The translations under genes were made by a program, and so were the position numbers. Positions 18,071 through 27,343 of a stretch of DNA of 64,000 bases are shown here, in pieces. This DNA comes from Polynucleobacter victoriensis. GTDB lineage: Bacteria; Pseudomonadota; Gammaproteobacteria; Burkholderiales; Burkholderiaceae. The notes under the pieces are model-generated. The model did not search any database, was not told the DNA's origin, and saw nothing but the letters and a program-made list of their open reading frames with translations. The DNA lies in the NCBI RefSeq assembly GCF_900187875.1, contig NZ_FYEX01000002.1, positions 124,001 through 188,000 on the forward strand. The letters run 5' to 3'. Each line of letters starts with the position of its first letter. The first letter of the stretch is position 1.

Positions 18071-19288
18071 ATGAATACAAATAATACTGCTTTGAGACAA
18101 ATTACGCTCCCTACCCGCTTACCTAAAGTTGGCACCACTATTTTTACGGTGATGTCAGCATTGGCCAATGAGCATCAAGCCATTAATCTAGGTCAAGGTT
18201 TCCCAGACTTTGGTTGCGACCCTGCTTTGCCTAACGCCGTTCATGAGGCCATGCAGGCAGGTCACAATCAATACCCTCCAATGGCAGGTGTTGCGCCACT
18301 ACGTGAAGGCATTAGCAAAAAAATTGCCACTTTGTATGGCAAGCACTACGACCCTCAATCTGAAATCACAATTACTGCAGGCGGCACACAAGGTATTTTT
18401 ACAGTGATTGCTTGTGCAGTGGGTCCTGGTGATGAAGTGATTGTGATTGAGCCGGTTTATGACTCTTACATACCAGCCATTGATACAGTTGGCGGCAAAG
18501 CTGTTCCAGTTCAATTAATTGTGAATAGAGATGCCCAGGGCAAGATCACAGGCTATGAAATTCCATGGCAGGCAATCAGTGAGGCCATTACGCCAAGCAC
18601 CAAGATGATCATGATTAACTCACCACATAACCCTACAGGGATGGTGTGGGAATCAGGTGATCTTGAAAAGCTCGCTGAGATTGTGCGCAATACCAATATT
18701 TTGATTTGCAGCGATGAAGTGTATGAACACATGGTCTATGACGGGCAGATGCATCAAAGCGTGGCACGTCATCCAGAGTTAGCAAATCGTAGTTTTGTTA
18801 TTTCTAGTTTTGGTAAAACTTATCACGTCACAGGCTGGAAAGTTGGCTATGTGGCAGCACCTGCAGCGCTGACTCATGAATTTAGAAAAGTTCATCAGTT
18901 CAATGTGTTTACCGTCAACACTCCGATGCAATATGGTCTTGCAAAATACCTAGAAAACGCTGACCACTACCTGAACTTGCCTCAGTTTTATGAACAAAAG
19001 AGAAATTACTTAAGAGCAGGTCTTGCCAAAACCAAGTTCCAACTACTGCCCTCACCGGGAACTTACTTTCAGTGTGTGGATTACACACAACTTGGCATCC
19101 CTGAGAGTGAATTAAATAGTGCAGACTTTTGCCAATGGCTGACGACAGAGGTTGGTGTGGCTGCAATTCCTGTATCTGCTTTTTACAGTAACCCCGTCGA
19201 ATCAGGGGTGATTCGTTTTTGTTTTGCCAAAAAAGAAGAAACTCTCGCAGAGGCGATTGCGCGATTGCAACGTTTATCAAAATCTTAA
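18071..19288 (+). CDS. PLP-dependent methionine aminotransferase (YbdL-like)
   Basis: This class I/II aminotransferase has 405 residues. It has the substrate arm NLGQGFPDFGCD, TAGGTQGIF, and INSPHNPTGMVWE. The PLP-binding region carries DEVYEHMVYDG and SSFGKTYHVTGWKVGY, in which the lysine of SFGKT forms the Schiff base. The N-terminus LPKVGTTIFTVMSALANEHQ resembles E. coli YbdL, which transaminates methionine. No ribosome-binding site is visible upstream, and the ATG lies 19 nt from the divergent yaaA start, so it may be leaderless or weakly translated. Confidence 0.88.
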   Translation: MNTNNTALRQITLPTRLPKVGTTIFTVMSALANEHQAINLGQGFPDFGCDPALPNAVHEAMQAGHNQYPPMAGVAPLREGISKKIATLYGKHYDPQSEITITAGGTQGIFTVIACAVGPGDEVIVIEPVYDSYIPAIDTVGGKAVPVQLIVNRDAQGKITGYEIPWQAISEAITPSTKMIMINSPHNPTGMVWESGDLEKLAEIVRNTNILICSDEVYEHMVYDGQMHQSVARHPELANRSFVISSFGKTYHVTGWKVGYVAAPAALTHEFRKVHQFNVFTVNTPMQYGLAKYLENADHYLNLPQFYEQKRNYLRAGLAKTKFQLLPSPGTYFQCVDYTQLGIPESELNSADFCQWLTTEVGVAAIPVSAFYSNPVESGVIRFCFAKKEETLAEAIARLQRLSKS

Positions 19289-19300
19289 GTGGGATTTGAC

Positions 19301-20023
19301 ATGAAACAAACTCAAAAACCGATTGATATTTACAGTTGGGCAACTCCTAACGGTCACAAAGTACACATCATGATGGAAGAATGTGGCTATCGTTTAGGTA
19401 AAGACTGGTTAGCTCATCCAATTGATATTGGTGCTGGCGATCAGTTCAAGAAAGAGTTTTTAAAAATCAGCCCCAATAACAAAATACCTGCCATGGTCGA
19501 CCCTCATGGTCCTGATGGCAAACCTTTTGCTTTGTTCGAGTCTGGCGCGATTCTTTTGTACTTGGCAAGTAAAACTGGCAAGTTTCTACCAAAGACAGAC
19601 CGAGCTAAGTTTGAAGTGATGCAGTGGCTCCTGTTCCAAATGGGTGGCGTAGGCCCAATGTTAGGTCAAACACATCACTTCAGAATTTACGCACCAGAAA
19701 AAATTGATTACGCTATCAATCGCTACACCAATGAAACACGCAGGTTATATGGCGTGATGGATAAAGAGTTGTCAAAAAAACAATATATTGCCGGCAAGGA
19801 ATACAGCATCGCTGATATTGCTATTTTTCCTTGGACACGCTCTTGGAAAAACCAAGGTCTTACTCTTGAGGAGTTTCCCAACGTTTTACGTTGGCATGAG
19901 GAAATCGCAGCACGACCTGCTGTTCAACGTGGCGTAGAAGTTTTAACGTCTCTTAGAAAGCCTTTGGTAGACAACAAAGCAAGAGATGTTCTTTTTGGCA
20001 AAACTCAATACCAAAAAAGATAG
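19301..20023 (+). CDS. Glutathione S-transferase, YghU/Ure2-like
   Basis: The 240-residue GST has an N-terminal thioredoxin-like domain with the TPNGHKVHIMMEECGY segment characteristic of nu-class (YghU/YfcG) enzymes. It also has FALFESGAILLYLA for glutathione binding. A C-terminal helical domain follows, with AGKEYSIADIAIFPWTRSW. I start at the second ATG (19301). The first, 12 nt earlier, has no better ribosome-binding site. It follows the aminotransferase stop codon by 12 nt and is likely co-transcribed. YghU-type enzymes have disulfide-bond reductase activity; the substrate here is unknown. Confidence 0.88.
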   Translation: MKQTQKPIDIYSWATPNGHKVHIMMEECGYRLGKDWLAHPIDIGAGDQFKKEFLKISPNNKIPAMVDPHGPDGKPFALFESGAILLYLASKTGKFLPKTDRAKFEVMQWLLFQMGGVGPMLGQTHHFRIYAPEKIDYAINRYTNETRRLYGVMDKELSKKQYIAGKEYSIADIAIFPWTRSWKNQGLTLEEFPNVLRWHEEIAARPAVQRGVEVLTSLRKPLVDNKARDVLFGKTQYQKR

Positions 20024-20668
20024 TTATTGCTTAATTTTTAGATAAAGTGATTTAAGTACAACCCATAGAGCAGGTAAGCCAGGAATGATGATCATGGCTA
20101 AAGCCACTATGGAGAAATTGGCTTTGACCCAAGGGTGCTCGCCGATCGAATAACCAAGACCCGTTAAACCCACCACCCACAAGATGCCACCAATTAGGTT
20201 GTAGGTAGCAAAGCGGGGATATGACATCTGTGCAACCCCCGCAATGAATGGTGCAAAGGTTCTAATAAACGGCATGAATCTGCCAACTACAATGGTAATG
20301 GGCCCATGCTTTTCGTAAAAAGCATGGGTTTTATCAAAAGCTTCTTTGTTAAACCAACGTGAGTCTTCCCAAGCAAATACTTTAGGACCAAACCAACGCC
20401 CAATTGAGTAGTTAAGAGCATCCCCTGCCACAGCAGCAATCAGCAAAAGAATTAACAAAATTGGCAAACTCATGCCACCCACAGCAGCGATGGCACCCGC
20501 TACAAATAATAAAGAATCACCCGGCAAGAATGGCATCACCACAAAACCTGTTTCAACAAAGATGATGGCAAACAATAAAACGTATACCCAAGCACCCCAT
20601 TGATCAACCACCGTGACCAAGTGCTTATCTAAATGTAAAAACAAATCTAGCAGGTAAGCAAAATCCAT
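20024..20668 (-). CDS. DedA-family membrane protein
   Basis: DedA proteins are undecaprenyl-phosphate or phospholipid flippase-like integral membrane proteins. The 214-residue protein has ETGFVVMPFLPGDSLLFVAG and the re-entrant-helix signature GRWFGPKVF. The conserved VGRFMPFIRTFAPFIAGVAQM carries essential arginines. The hydrophobic profile suggests four to five spans. Its ATG overlaps the purU stop codon by one base (TAATG), which fixes the start at 20668 and implies translational coupling to purU. Confidence 0.92.
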   Translation of the reverse strand: MDFAYLLDLFLHLDKHLVTVVDQWGAWVYVLLFAIIFVETGFVVMPFLPGDSLLFVAGAIAAVGGMSLPILLILLLIAAVAGDALNYSIGRWFGPKVFAWEDSRWFNKEAFDKTHAFYEKHGPITIVVGRFMPFIRTFAPFIAGVAQMSYPRFATYNLIGGILWVVGLTGLGYSIGEHPWVKANFSIVALAMIIIPGLPALWVVLKSLYLKIKQ

Positions 20669-21549
20669 TACTGAAACACCACAGTACTCTTGCCATTTAA
20701 GAGAATGCGATGCTCTGCATGCCAACGAACAGCTCTAGATAAAGCCATGCATTCCACATCACGACCCACTGCTGCCAATTGCTCCGGATCCATGGAGTGA
20801 TCTACACGCTCAACGCCTTGCTCAATGATTGGGCCTTCGTCTAAATCAGTTGTGACGTAGTGGGCTGTGGCACCAATCAGCTTGACACCCCTCTGATGCG
20901 CCTGCCAATAAGGTTTGGCTCCCTTAAAGCTAGGTAAAAACGAATGATGAATATTGATTGCCTTACCAGATAGCTTTTCGCAAACCTTGGGAGACAAGAT
21001 TTGCATGTATCTAGCCAATACAACCAAATCAATTTTTTTCTGGTCGATTAATTGCAACAACTGTTGCTCTTGCTCATCCTTACGCACATCAGTCGCACTT
21101 GAGAGTGGCATGTGATGGAATGGAATGTTATAGGTCTTCGCTAAACCTTCAAAGTCTTGATGATTCGATACGATTCCTGCGATTTCAATTGGCAAGTAAC
21201 CACTATGAGTTCTAAATAACAGGTCATTCAAGCAATGTCCCAACTTAGACACCATGATCAATACCTTGGGCTTGCTAGCAGCGTCAAAGAGCTCCCAATC
21301 CATCTGGAACTGTTGACCAACTGCCGCAAAAGAAGACTTTAATTGCTCTAGGTTCAGAGCTTGGGTGGTTTGGGCAAAATGCACCCTCATAAAGAAACGA
21401 TTCGTGAATGTGTCGCTAAATTGCGCCGAATCAAGAATATTGGCCGTTTCAGTGAACAGGAAATGGCTGACCGCATGGACAATACCAGGGCGATCAGGAC
21501 AGGCAATTTTTAGAATAAAACCTTGTGTAGACATACCGCCATTATCCAT
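20668..21549 (-). CDS. purU: Formyltetrahydrofolate deformylase
   Basis: PurU hydrolyses 10-formyl-THF to formate and THF, supplying formate for PurT and balancing one-carbon pools. It has an N-terminal ACT domain (LKIACPDRPGIVHAVSHFL). The formyltransferase domain follows, with SKLGHCLNDLLFR, MPLSS, ARYMQILSPKV and the catalytic triad segment INIHHSFLPSFKGAKPYWQA. The length is 293 residues from 21549. A start at 21534 (288 residues) is about equally possible, as neither has a clear ribosome-binding site. Confidence 0.95.
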   Translation of the reverse strand: MDNGGMSTQGFILKIACPDRPGIVHAVSHFLFTETANILDSAQFSDTFTNRFFMRVHFAQTTQALNLEQLKSSFAAVGQQFQMDWELFDAASKPKVLIMVSKLGHCLNDLLFRTHSGYLPIEIAGIVSNHQDFEGLAKTYNIPFHHMPLSSATDVRKDEQEQQLLQLIDQKKIDLVVLARYMQILSPKVCEKLSGKAINIHHSFLPSFKGAKPYWQAHQRGVKLIGATAHYVTTDLDEGPIIEQGVERVDHSMDPEQLAAVGRDVECMALSRAVRWHAEHRILLNGKSTVVFQ

Positions 21550-21639
21550 AAAGCGCTGATTTGGAGCTAAAAATTCGCTATCAAAGCTAGATGAAGCTTA
21601 AACTTATGCTTTTGATATTTAAATATAGAAGGTTTAGAT

Positions 21640-22491
21640 ATGGGCATTCAATCTGTTGGCATTATTGGCGCAGGAACAATGGGCAATGGTATCGCCCAAG
21701 CTTGCGCAGTTTCTGGATTAAATGTGGTGATGGTTGATATTAGTGATGCAGCCGTACAAAAAGGCTTAGCGACGATTTCAGGTAGCTTAGACCGCCTCAT
21801 TAAAAAAGAAAAAATGACAGAAGCAGAAAAATCTGCAGCGCTATCTCGCATCAAAACCAGCACTAACTATGCAGACTTCAACAGCACACAAATGGTGATT
21901 GAGGCTGCTACTGAGAACTATGAACTGAAGTTAAAGATTCTGAAGCAGTTAGATGGCATTGTGAGCAAAGACACCATCATCGCCTCTAACACTTCTTCTA
22001 TTTCTATTACACAGATGGCTGCTGAGGTGAGTAACCCAGAGCGCTTCATTGGTATGCACTTCTTTAACCCAGTGCCGATGATGGCTTTGGTAGAAATCAT
22101 TCGCGGCTTACAAACCAGTGACGCTACTCATGCACTAGTGCAAAACATGGCAAAAGATTTAGGCAAAGAGCCAATTACTGTTAAAAATGCACCAGGCTTT
22201 GTGGTGAACCGCATCTTGGTTCCAATGATCAATGAAGCATTCTTTGTCTTAGCTGAAGGTTTAGCTACTCCGGAAGATATTGATGCCGGCATGAAATTAG
22301 GTTGCAACCACCCAATTGGGCCACTTGCTCTGGCAGACATGATTGGTTTAGATACTTGTCTAGCCATCATGGAGGTGTACTTCAAGAATTTCAATGACTC
22401 TAAATACCGTCCTTGCCCGCTATTGCGCGAAATGGTGGCTGCTGGCTACCTTGGTCGCAAGTCAGGTAAAGGCGTCTACGACTACAATTAA
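21640..22491 (+). CDS. 3-hydroxybutyryl-CoA dehydrogenase
   Basis: This 283-residue 3-hydroxyacyl-CoA dehydrogenase of the Hbd/PaaH type has the NAD motif GIIGAGTMGNGIAQACA. It has the family segments NTSSISITQMAAEV and FIGMHFFNPVPMMALVE, in which the histidine is catalytic. GFVVNRILVPMINEAFF and KLGCNHPIGPLALADMIGLD are also present. It would act in butanoate, polyhydroxybutyrate or fatty-acid metabolism. It is followed 5 nt later by a DUF3429 gene on the same strand. Confidence 0.93.
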   Translation: MGIQSVGIIGAGTMGNGIAQACAVSGLNVVMVDISDAAVQKGLATISGSLDRLIKKEKMTEAEKSAALSRIKTSTNYADFNSTQMVIEAATENYELKLKILKQLDGIVSKDTIIASNTSSISITQMAAEVSNPERFIGMHFFNPVPMMALVEIIRGLQTSDATHALVQNMAKDLGKEPITVKNAPGFVVNRILVPMINEAFFVLAEGLATPEDIDAGMKLGCNHPIGPLALADMIGLDTCLAIMEVYFKNFNDSKYRPCPLLREMVAAGYLGRKSGKGVYDYN

Positions 22492-22496
22492 TCACC

Positions 22497-22964
22497 ATGC
22501 TCGCACCAATTACTAAACGTTTAGGCTATGCAGGATTAATTCCATTTATCCTGCTTTCAGCACTTGTTCAATTTGCTGAGTCCCCATGGGATTTTTGGGC
22601 AGCTAACTCTTTATTGCTGTACGGCGCGAGCATTGCATCATTTGTAGGAGCACTGCACTGGGGTCCATTGCTTGGTCCACAATCAAATACTGTGACAAAT
22701 AATTACTGGCGCGACAAAGGCGCTTGGCTCTGGGGTGTTGTGCCCTCTCTATGCGCATGGGGTGCATTGCACTTGGCATTTTCTACAGGCTACTTTGTAA
22801 TTGCCGCCACTTTACTTGTGGCACTGTTAGTAGATAGGCAACAGTTTCATCACCTCATCAGTGATGAGGCTTATTTAGAAGATTTTCTAAAAATGAGAAC
22901 CACCCTCACCCTGGTGGCAGCAGCTAGCTTAGTTTGGGCCGGTATTGCAATTAGGCAGTTCTAA
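22497..22964 (+). CDS. DUF3429-family membrane protein
   Basis: The 155-residue protein has about four to five hydrophobic spans. It has GYAGLIPFILLSALVQF near the start and YGASIASFVGALHWG, a combination I recognise as the DUF3429 family, whose function is unknown. It follows the hydroxybutyryl-CoA dehydrogenase by 5 nt, so the two are probably co-transcribed. No catalytic motif is visible. Confidence 0.75.
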   Translation: MLAPITKRLGYAGLIPFILLSALVQFAESPWDFWAANSLLLYGASIASFVGALHWGPLLGPQSNTVTNNYWRDKGAWLWGVVPSLCAWGALHLAFSTGYFVIAATLLVALLVDRQQFHHLISDEAYLEDFLKMRTTLTLVAAASLVWAGIAIRQF

Positions 22965-22986
22965 CTGCCCAATTGCTTCAGATCTC

Positions 22987-23529
22987 TTAGTGTTGGTGGG
23001 CTTTTGCCAACAACTTTTCCGTGTAGGCAATCGCTAAAGCTGAAATAACAAATGTGATGTGAATCAGTGTTTGCCAAAGTAATGTTTTGTCATCCATGCT
23101 TGGCGCATTGATAAATGTCTTCAATAAGTGAATTGAAGAAATACCAATGATTGCTGTTGCAAGCTTTACCTTGAGAACCCCTGCATTGACATGAGACAAC
23201 CACTCTGGTTGGTCAGGGTGATTTTCTAGTTCAAGGCGCGACACAAAAGTCTCCCAACCACCCACAATCACCATCACCAACAGATTTGAAATCATCACCA
23301 CGTCAATCAAACCTAAGACAATCAACATGATTTCAGTTTCAGTAGTGCCACCTTTAGCCATCATCATGGTGATAAGGTGAACTAACTCATGCCAGAATTG
23401 ATAGACATACACGCCCTGAGCAACAATCAATCCTAAATACAAAGGAGCCTGCAACCAACGGCTCATAAAGATCCAACGAGGCAATGGGCGCAATTTAGCT
23501 TCCAGAGGATGTGGTGTATTTGAATTCAT
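22987..23529 (-). CDS. TIGR00645/UPF0114-family membrane protein (YqhA-like)
   Basis: The 180-residue protein has three to four spans. The typical opening is LPRWIFMSRWLQAPLYLGLI, and the conserved LIDVVMISNLLVMVIVGGWE and the charge pattern ENHPDQPEWLSHVN fit the UPF0114 family. Its function is not known with certainty. The start at 23529 is supported by AGGA 5 nt upstream; the frame is open for 21 further codons without family similarity. It is convergent with the DUF3429 gene. Confidence 0.85.
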   Translation of the reverse strand: MNSNTPHPLEAKLRPLPRWIFMSRWLQAPLYLGLIVAQGVYVYQFWHELVHLITMMMAKGGTTETEIMLIVLGLIDVVMISNLLVMVIVGGWETFVSRLELENHPDQPEWLSHVNAGVLKVKLATAIIGISSIHLLKTFINAPSMDDKTLLWQTLIHITFVISALAIAYTEKLLAKAHQH

Positions 23530-23607
23530 GAATGTCCTAGCTCTTTTTAAGTTAATCGCTAAAATATTTTTTAGCGTCACAACATGCGACAATTCTAATA
23601 TTGAATC

Positions 23608-24915
23608 ATGTCTCTATTACAAACTAACGAGCATTCTACGCCTCTAGCCGAAACCTTGCGCCCCAAGACTTTGGACGACTTGGTGGGCCAAACTCACTTA
23701 TTTGGCGCAGGCAAACCACTTGATTTAGCTTTCCGCTCAGGCAAGCCCCATTCAATGATTTTGTGGGGGCCTCCTGGAGTTGGGAAGACCACCATTGCTC
23801 GTTTAACGGCTCATGTCTTTGATTGTGAATTCATTGCCCTATCAGCTGTTCTAGCAGGCGTTAAAGAAATCAGACAAGCGATTGAACTAGCTGAACATCA
23901 TTTACAGCAATTTAATAAAAAAACTATTTTGTTCGTTGATGAAATTCATCGCTTCAATAAATCGCAGCAAGATGCACTCTTGCCTTATGTTGAATCTGGC
24001 TTAGTAACATTCATTGGCGCAACCACTGAGAACCCTTCCTTCGAAGTTAATTCCGCTTTACTCTCAAGAGCACAGGTCTATGTACTTAAGTCTTTAACAA
24101 AAGGCGAGTTATTACAATTACTCACAAGAGCCGAACAATCCATCAAAGGTATTACTTTTGATGATTCTGCAAAAGACATGTTAGTTACTTTGGCTGATGG
24201 TGATGCAAGGCGTTTTCTCAATTTGGTTGAGCAAACCTATCATGCAGCCAACACCAACCAAGTCACACTGGTATCTGCAGAGTTTTTAAAAAATTCTTTG
24301 GGCGAACTGACCAAGAGATTTGATAAATCGGGGGACCATTTTTACGATCAAATCTCTGCCCTACATAAGTCGGTACGTGGCTCTAATGCAGATGGTGCCC
24401 TGTACTGGTTTTGCAGAATGATTGATGGTGGCGCTGACCCAAAGTATTTGGCACGGCGCATTATTCGGATGGCTTGGGAAGACATTGGTTTGGCAGACCC
24501 GAGAGCCATGCAATTAGCTAATGATGCTGCCTTAACGTATGAACGCTTGGGCAGTCCCGAAGGTGAACTGGCTTTGGCTGAAGCATTGATTTATTTGGCT
24601 GCAGCTCCGAAGAGCAATGCGGCTTATCAAGCCTATAACCAAGCGCGCTCTTTTGTGGCAGAACATGGCAGCGATGAGGTGCCGATTCACTTGCGCAATG
24701 CGCCCACCAAACTCATGAAAGAACTGGGTCATGGCAAAGCATATCGCTACGCCCATGATGAACCCCATGCCTATGCCGCAGGCGAAACATATCTACCAGA
24801 AGGCATGAAAGACCAAGATTGGTATCAACCTACTGACCGAGGTTTAGAGACAAAAATCAAAGAAAAGTTGGCATTTTTAAAATCTTTAGACGCTGCTAGC
24901 AAAAAGAATAAGTAA
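23608..24915 (+). CDS. rarA: Replication-associated recombination protein A (AAA+ ATPase)
   Basis: RarA (MgsA) is an AAA+ clamp-loader-like ATPase that acts at stalled replication forks. The 435-residue protein has Walker A GPPGVGKTT near residue 53, Walker B LFVDEIHRF, and sensor GATTENPSFEVNSALLSRA. The C-terminal tetramerisation domain includes DGALYWFCRMIDGGADPKYLARR and PIHLRNAPTKLMKELGHGK. The start is divergent from the UPF0114 gene. A strong hairpin 40 nt after the stop codon should terminate it. Confidence 0.95.
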   Translation: MSLLQTNEHSTPLAETLRPKTLDDLVGQTHLFGAGKPLDLAFRSGKPHSMILWGPPGVGKTTIARLTAHVFDCEFIALSAVLAGVKEIRQAIELAEHHLQQFNKKTILFVDEIHRFNKSQQDALLPYVESGLVTFIGATTENPSFEVNSALLSRAQVYVLKSLTKGELLQLLTRAEQSIKGITFDDSAKDMLVTLADGDARRFLNLVEQTYHAANTNQVTLVSAEFLKNSLGELTKRFDKSGDHFYDQISALHKSVRGSNADGALYWFCRMIDGGADPKYLARRIIRMAWEDIGLADPRAMQLANDAALTYERLGSPEGELALAEALIYLAAAPKSNAAYQAYNQARSFVAEHGSDEVPIHLRNAPTKLMKELGHGKAYRYAHDEPHAYAAGETYLPEGMKDQDWYQPTDRGLETKIKEKLAFLKSLDAASKKNK

Positions 24916-24953
24916 GTAAGAACAAATAAATAAAAAATAAAGTTATAGAAGTG

Positions 24954-24987
24954 AAAAAGCCTGCACAAATAACTGTGCAGGCTTTTT
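24954..24987. terminator. Bidirectional intrinsic terminator
   Basis: A 14-bp stem AAAAAGCCTGCACA / TGTGCAGGCTTTTT encloses a 6-nt loop. A-tracts and T-tracts on both sides allow it to work for both rarA (plus) and the convergent sulfide dehydrogenase gene (minus). Confidence 0.9.
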
Positions 24988-25003
24988 ATTAAGCGCTGGG
25001 GAT

Positions 25004-26281
25004 TTAAACCAGCATGTCAGCCCAAATGTTTCTAGCCCAAGCTTTTGCATACTCACCCTCAAGAGGATTCGCTGCTGCTGAAACACCACCAGAACCTGGT
25101 ACAGTCACCATTGTTTTCTTCGCAGCGTCATATTGATGAACGCTGGCAACGTGAACCACGTCTTGTGAAGAAACAAAGCTATAGCAAGTGTTGTTGTATA
25201 CCGGCAATTGGTTCACATCAGCACCACTCAAAATTGCCACAACTGCTGCTGCGCATGTCTTACCGTGTTGGTTAGCCATGTGACCAGACTTAGGCATACC
25301 TGGTGCAATCTGAATAGAGTCACCAAGTACGTGAACATTTGGAGCAACCTTGGACTCAAATGTTAAGAAATCCACTTCGCACCAACGACCGTTCATGTTT
25401 GCCAAACCAGTCTTCACTGCAATGGCACCCGCACGCATTGGAGGCAATACGTTCAGCACATCAGCTTTAACGTCGTCATTGAATTCAAACTTCAATGTTT
25501 TACCCTTCACATCCACATCAGTTAACTGATGCTTAGGACGGTACTCAACCTTACCTTCATAACGGCGTGACCATGCCAATTTAAATAAACCTGGCTTAGA
25601 TGTCACATCATCGTTAGCGTCCAAAATGAGTACTTTGCTCTTTGGCTTGCTCTTTTGGAAATACTCTGCCACTTGGCAAGCACGCTCGTATGGTCCAGGA
25701 GGGCAACGGTATGGGGCCAACGGAATTGAAATGGCAAATACGCCACCGTCTTTCATACTTTCTAGTTGTTTTCTTAAACCAACTGTTTGCTCGCCGGCCT
25801 TCCAAGCGTGTAGCACTTCATTTTGAGCATTTGGCACCAACATGCCTGGCAACTTGTCATAAGTTAGATCGATACCAGGAGAAACAATCAAGCGATCGTA
25901 GAACAAAGATGCGCCACCAGCTAATCTCACCTGTTTCTTGGCAACATCAATCGATGCCACTGAATCTCTAACTAAATTAACACCGTGATTTTTTCTTAAG
26001 CCTTCATAAGAAATTGTGATGTCTTCTAACTTCTGACTGCCACCAATCACCAAATTTGATAATGGGCATGAAATAAAGTTTTGGTTAGGCTCAATTAAAG
26101 TTACGTCAGCTGTGTAGTTTGAGAACTTACGCACATACTTAGCTGCAGTAGCACCACCGTAACCACCACCGATTACCAACACCTTAGCGCCTTTGGCATC
26201 AATGTTTGTTGTTGCACAACCAACCAGAGTTGTTGCTGCAGCGCCGGCACCTACTAATTGTAAAAATTCGCGTCTTTGCAT
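25004..26281 (-). CDS. fccB: Flavocytochrome c sulfide dehydrogenase, flavoprotein subunit
   Basis: FccB (SoxF-like) oxidises sulfide with FAD in the periplasm and passes electrons to the cytochrome subunit. The 425-residue protein starts with a Tat-like signal (QRREFLQLVGAGAAATTLVG) and has the FAD motif VLVIGGGYGGATAAKYV. The two redox cysteines expected for this family are in CPPGPYERAC and NNTCYSFV. GDSIQIAPGMPKSGHMANQH is the second FAD-contacting segment. AGGAG sits 6 nt before the ATG at 26281 and 3 nt before another ATG at 26284. The cytochrome gene lies directly upstream. Confidence 0.88.
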   Translation of the reverse strand: MQRREFLQLVGAGAAATTLVGCATTNIDAKGAKVLVIGGGYGGATAAKYVRKFSNYTADVTLIEPNQNFISCPLSNLVIGGSQKLEDITISYEGLRKNHGVNLVRDSVASIDVAKKQVRLAGGASLFYDRLIVSPGIDLTYDKLPGMLVPNAQNEVLHAWKAGEQTVGLRKQLESMKDGGVFAISIPLAPYRCPPGPYERACQVAEYFQKSKPKSKVLILDANDDVTSKPGLFKLAWSRRYEGKVEYRPKHQLTDVDVKGKTLKFEFNDDVKADVLNVLPPMRAGAIAVKTGLANMNGRWCEVDFLTFESKVAPNVHVLGDSIQIAPGMPKSGHMANQHGKTCAAAVVAILSGADVNQLPVYNNTCYSFVSSQDVVHVASVHQYDAAKKTMVTVPGSGGVSAAANPLEGEYAKAWARNIWADMLV

Positions 26282-26294
26282 CATGAACTCCTGA

Positions 26295-26642
26295 TTATTT
26301 GGTTTTCTTAGGGGCAGCTTTTTCAGCAGGTAAAGAGGCAAAGTAGGCAGAAATCTGCTCGATTTGCTCGTCTGTGTAACCCTTGCTTAATTGATGCATG
26401 ATTGAAGCAACACGTTTGCCTGTCTTGTACTCATTCATTTTCTGAATCAACTCAGCTTTAGTTTGACCCGCAAGACTAGCCATGCCACCTTCAGAGTAAC
26501 CATCTGTGCCATGACATGCAGAACAGGATGCTGCCCATTGTTTAACTTGCAAACTTTGCGCATTAACATTAGCTACACATAGCAATGCAATGAATATACC
26601 GACGATGATTGCCCATGGTCGACGATTGAATAATTGGCTCAT
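26295..26642 (-). CDS. fccA: Cytochrome c subunit partner of sulfide dehydrogenase
   Basis: The 115-residue exported class I c-type cytochrome has a signal peptide ending near NVNA and one heme motif, CSACH. SIMHQLSKGYTDEQIEQISAYFASLP provides the distal methionine and the C-terminal helix. The placement 13 nt upstream of the FccB-like gene suggests the small monoheme FccA or SoxE partner. AGAGGGG lies just upstream of the ATG. The known FccA of purple bacteria can be diheme; this one has a single heme site. Confidence 0.82.
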   Translation of the reverse strand: MSQLFNRRPWAIIVGIFIALLCVANVNAQSLQVKQWAASCSACHGTDGYSEGGMASLAGQTKAELIQKMNEYKTGKRVASIMHQLSKGYTDEQIEQISAYFASLPAEKAAPKKTK

Positions 26643-26818
26643 ATTTTCCCCTCTTTGATAACTATTTGATGTTACTGATTTGAGCTAACTAAAGCCCTTG
26701 GGGTTTAACCCTAAACTTAGCAACATTTGCTAACTAATGAATTATTCAAAATGAATATGAAAAGTGCAAATAATTAATTTGTATAAGGTTATTTGCTGCA
26801 GTGATTAACGCTTGTTTT

Positions 26819-27304
26819 TTATTTTTTAGCGTAACGAGCCAGGTCAAAGAAATCCAAATCCACCATCAAGCCATAATCTTTTTGAATGACTTTTCCCTGC
26901 GGATTGAGAACATAGACCTCGGGCACGCCTCTTCGTTTACCGATTGCCTTTGATAACTCTGGTGTCATCATGACCACCGGAAATGTGTAACTATTTTTAG
27001 CCATGTAAGCATTTACAGGGCTCACAGTCTTATCAATCGAGATGGTGATGATATTGAGTTGATTAGCTGGCAACTTTTGAACCAACTGCTCTAAATGAAC
27101 ATTTTGCTTGCGGCAATATGAGCACCAGGTAGCCCACACCTGAACCACGGTATGCCTTTGCTTCCAATGACTCTCTGTGTAGGTTTGCCCCTGTACTGAG
27201 CGCAACTCTCCCAGTGCTAATTGATCACCGACCTCAATGGCCTCGGCTTTGATGCCGGTGATTAAAAGGCATATGAGTACAGCAATTGATGCAAATTGTT
27301 TCAT
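26819..27304 (-). CDS. TlpA-like periplasmic thiol-disulfide protein
   Basis: The 161-residue protein has an N-terminal signal segment and a thioredoxin fold with the redox motif WATWCSYCRKQN. A cis-proline-type segment RRGVPEVYVLNPQGKV completes the fold. It belongs to the TlpA/ResA group, which delivers reductant for cytochrome c maturation or similar thiol chemistry. The nearest neighbours are the sulfide-oxidation pair downstream and a nitroreductase upstream. A role with the cytochrome is possible but not shown. Confidence 0.85.
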   Translation of the reverse strand: MKQFASIAVLICLLITGIKAEAIEVGDQLALGELRSVQGQTYTESHWKQRHTVVQVWATWCSYCRKQNVHLEQLVQKLPANQLNIITISIDKTVSPVNAYMAKNSYTFPVVMMTPELSKAIGKRRGVPEVYVLNPQGKVIQKDYGLMVDLDFFDLARYAKK

Positions 27305-27343
27305 GCTGAAATTATCAATAATGGCATCAATGCTGACTAGTGA

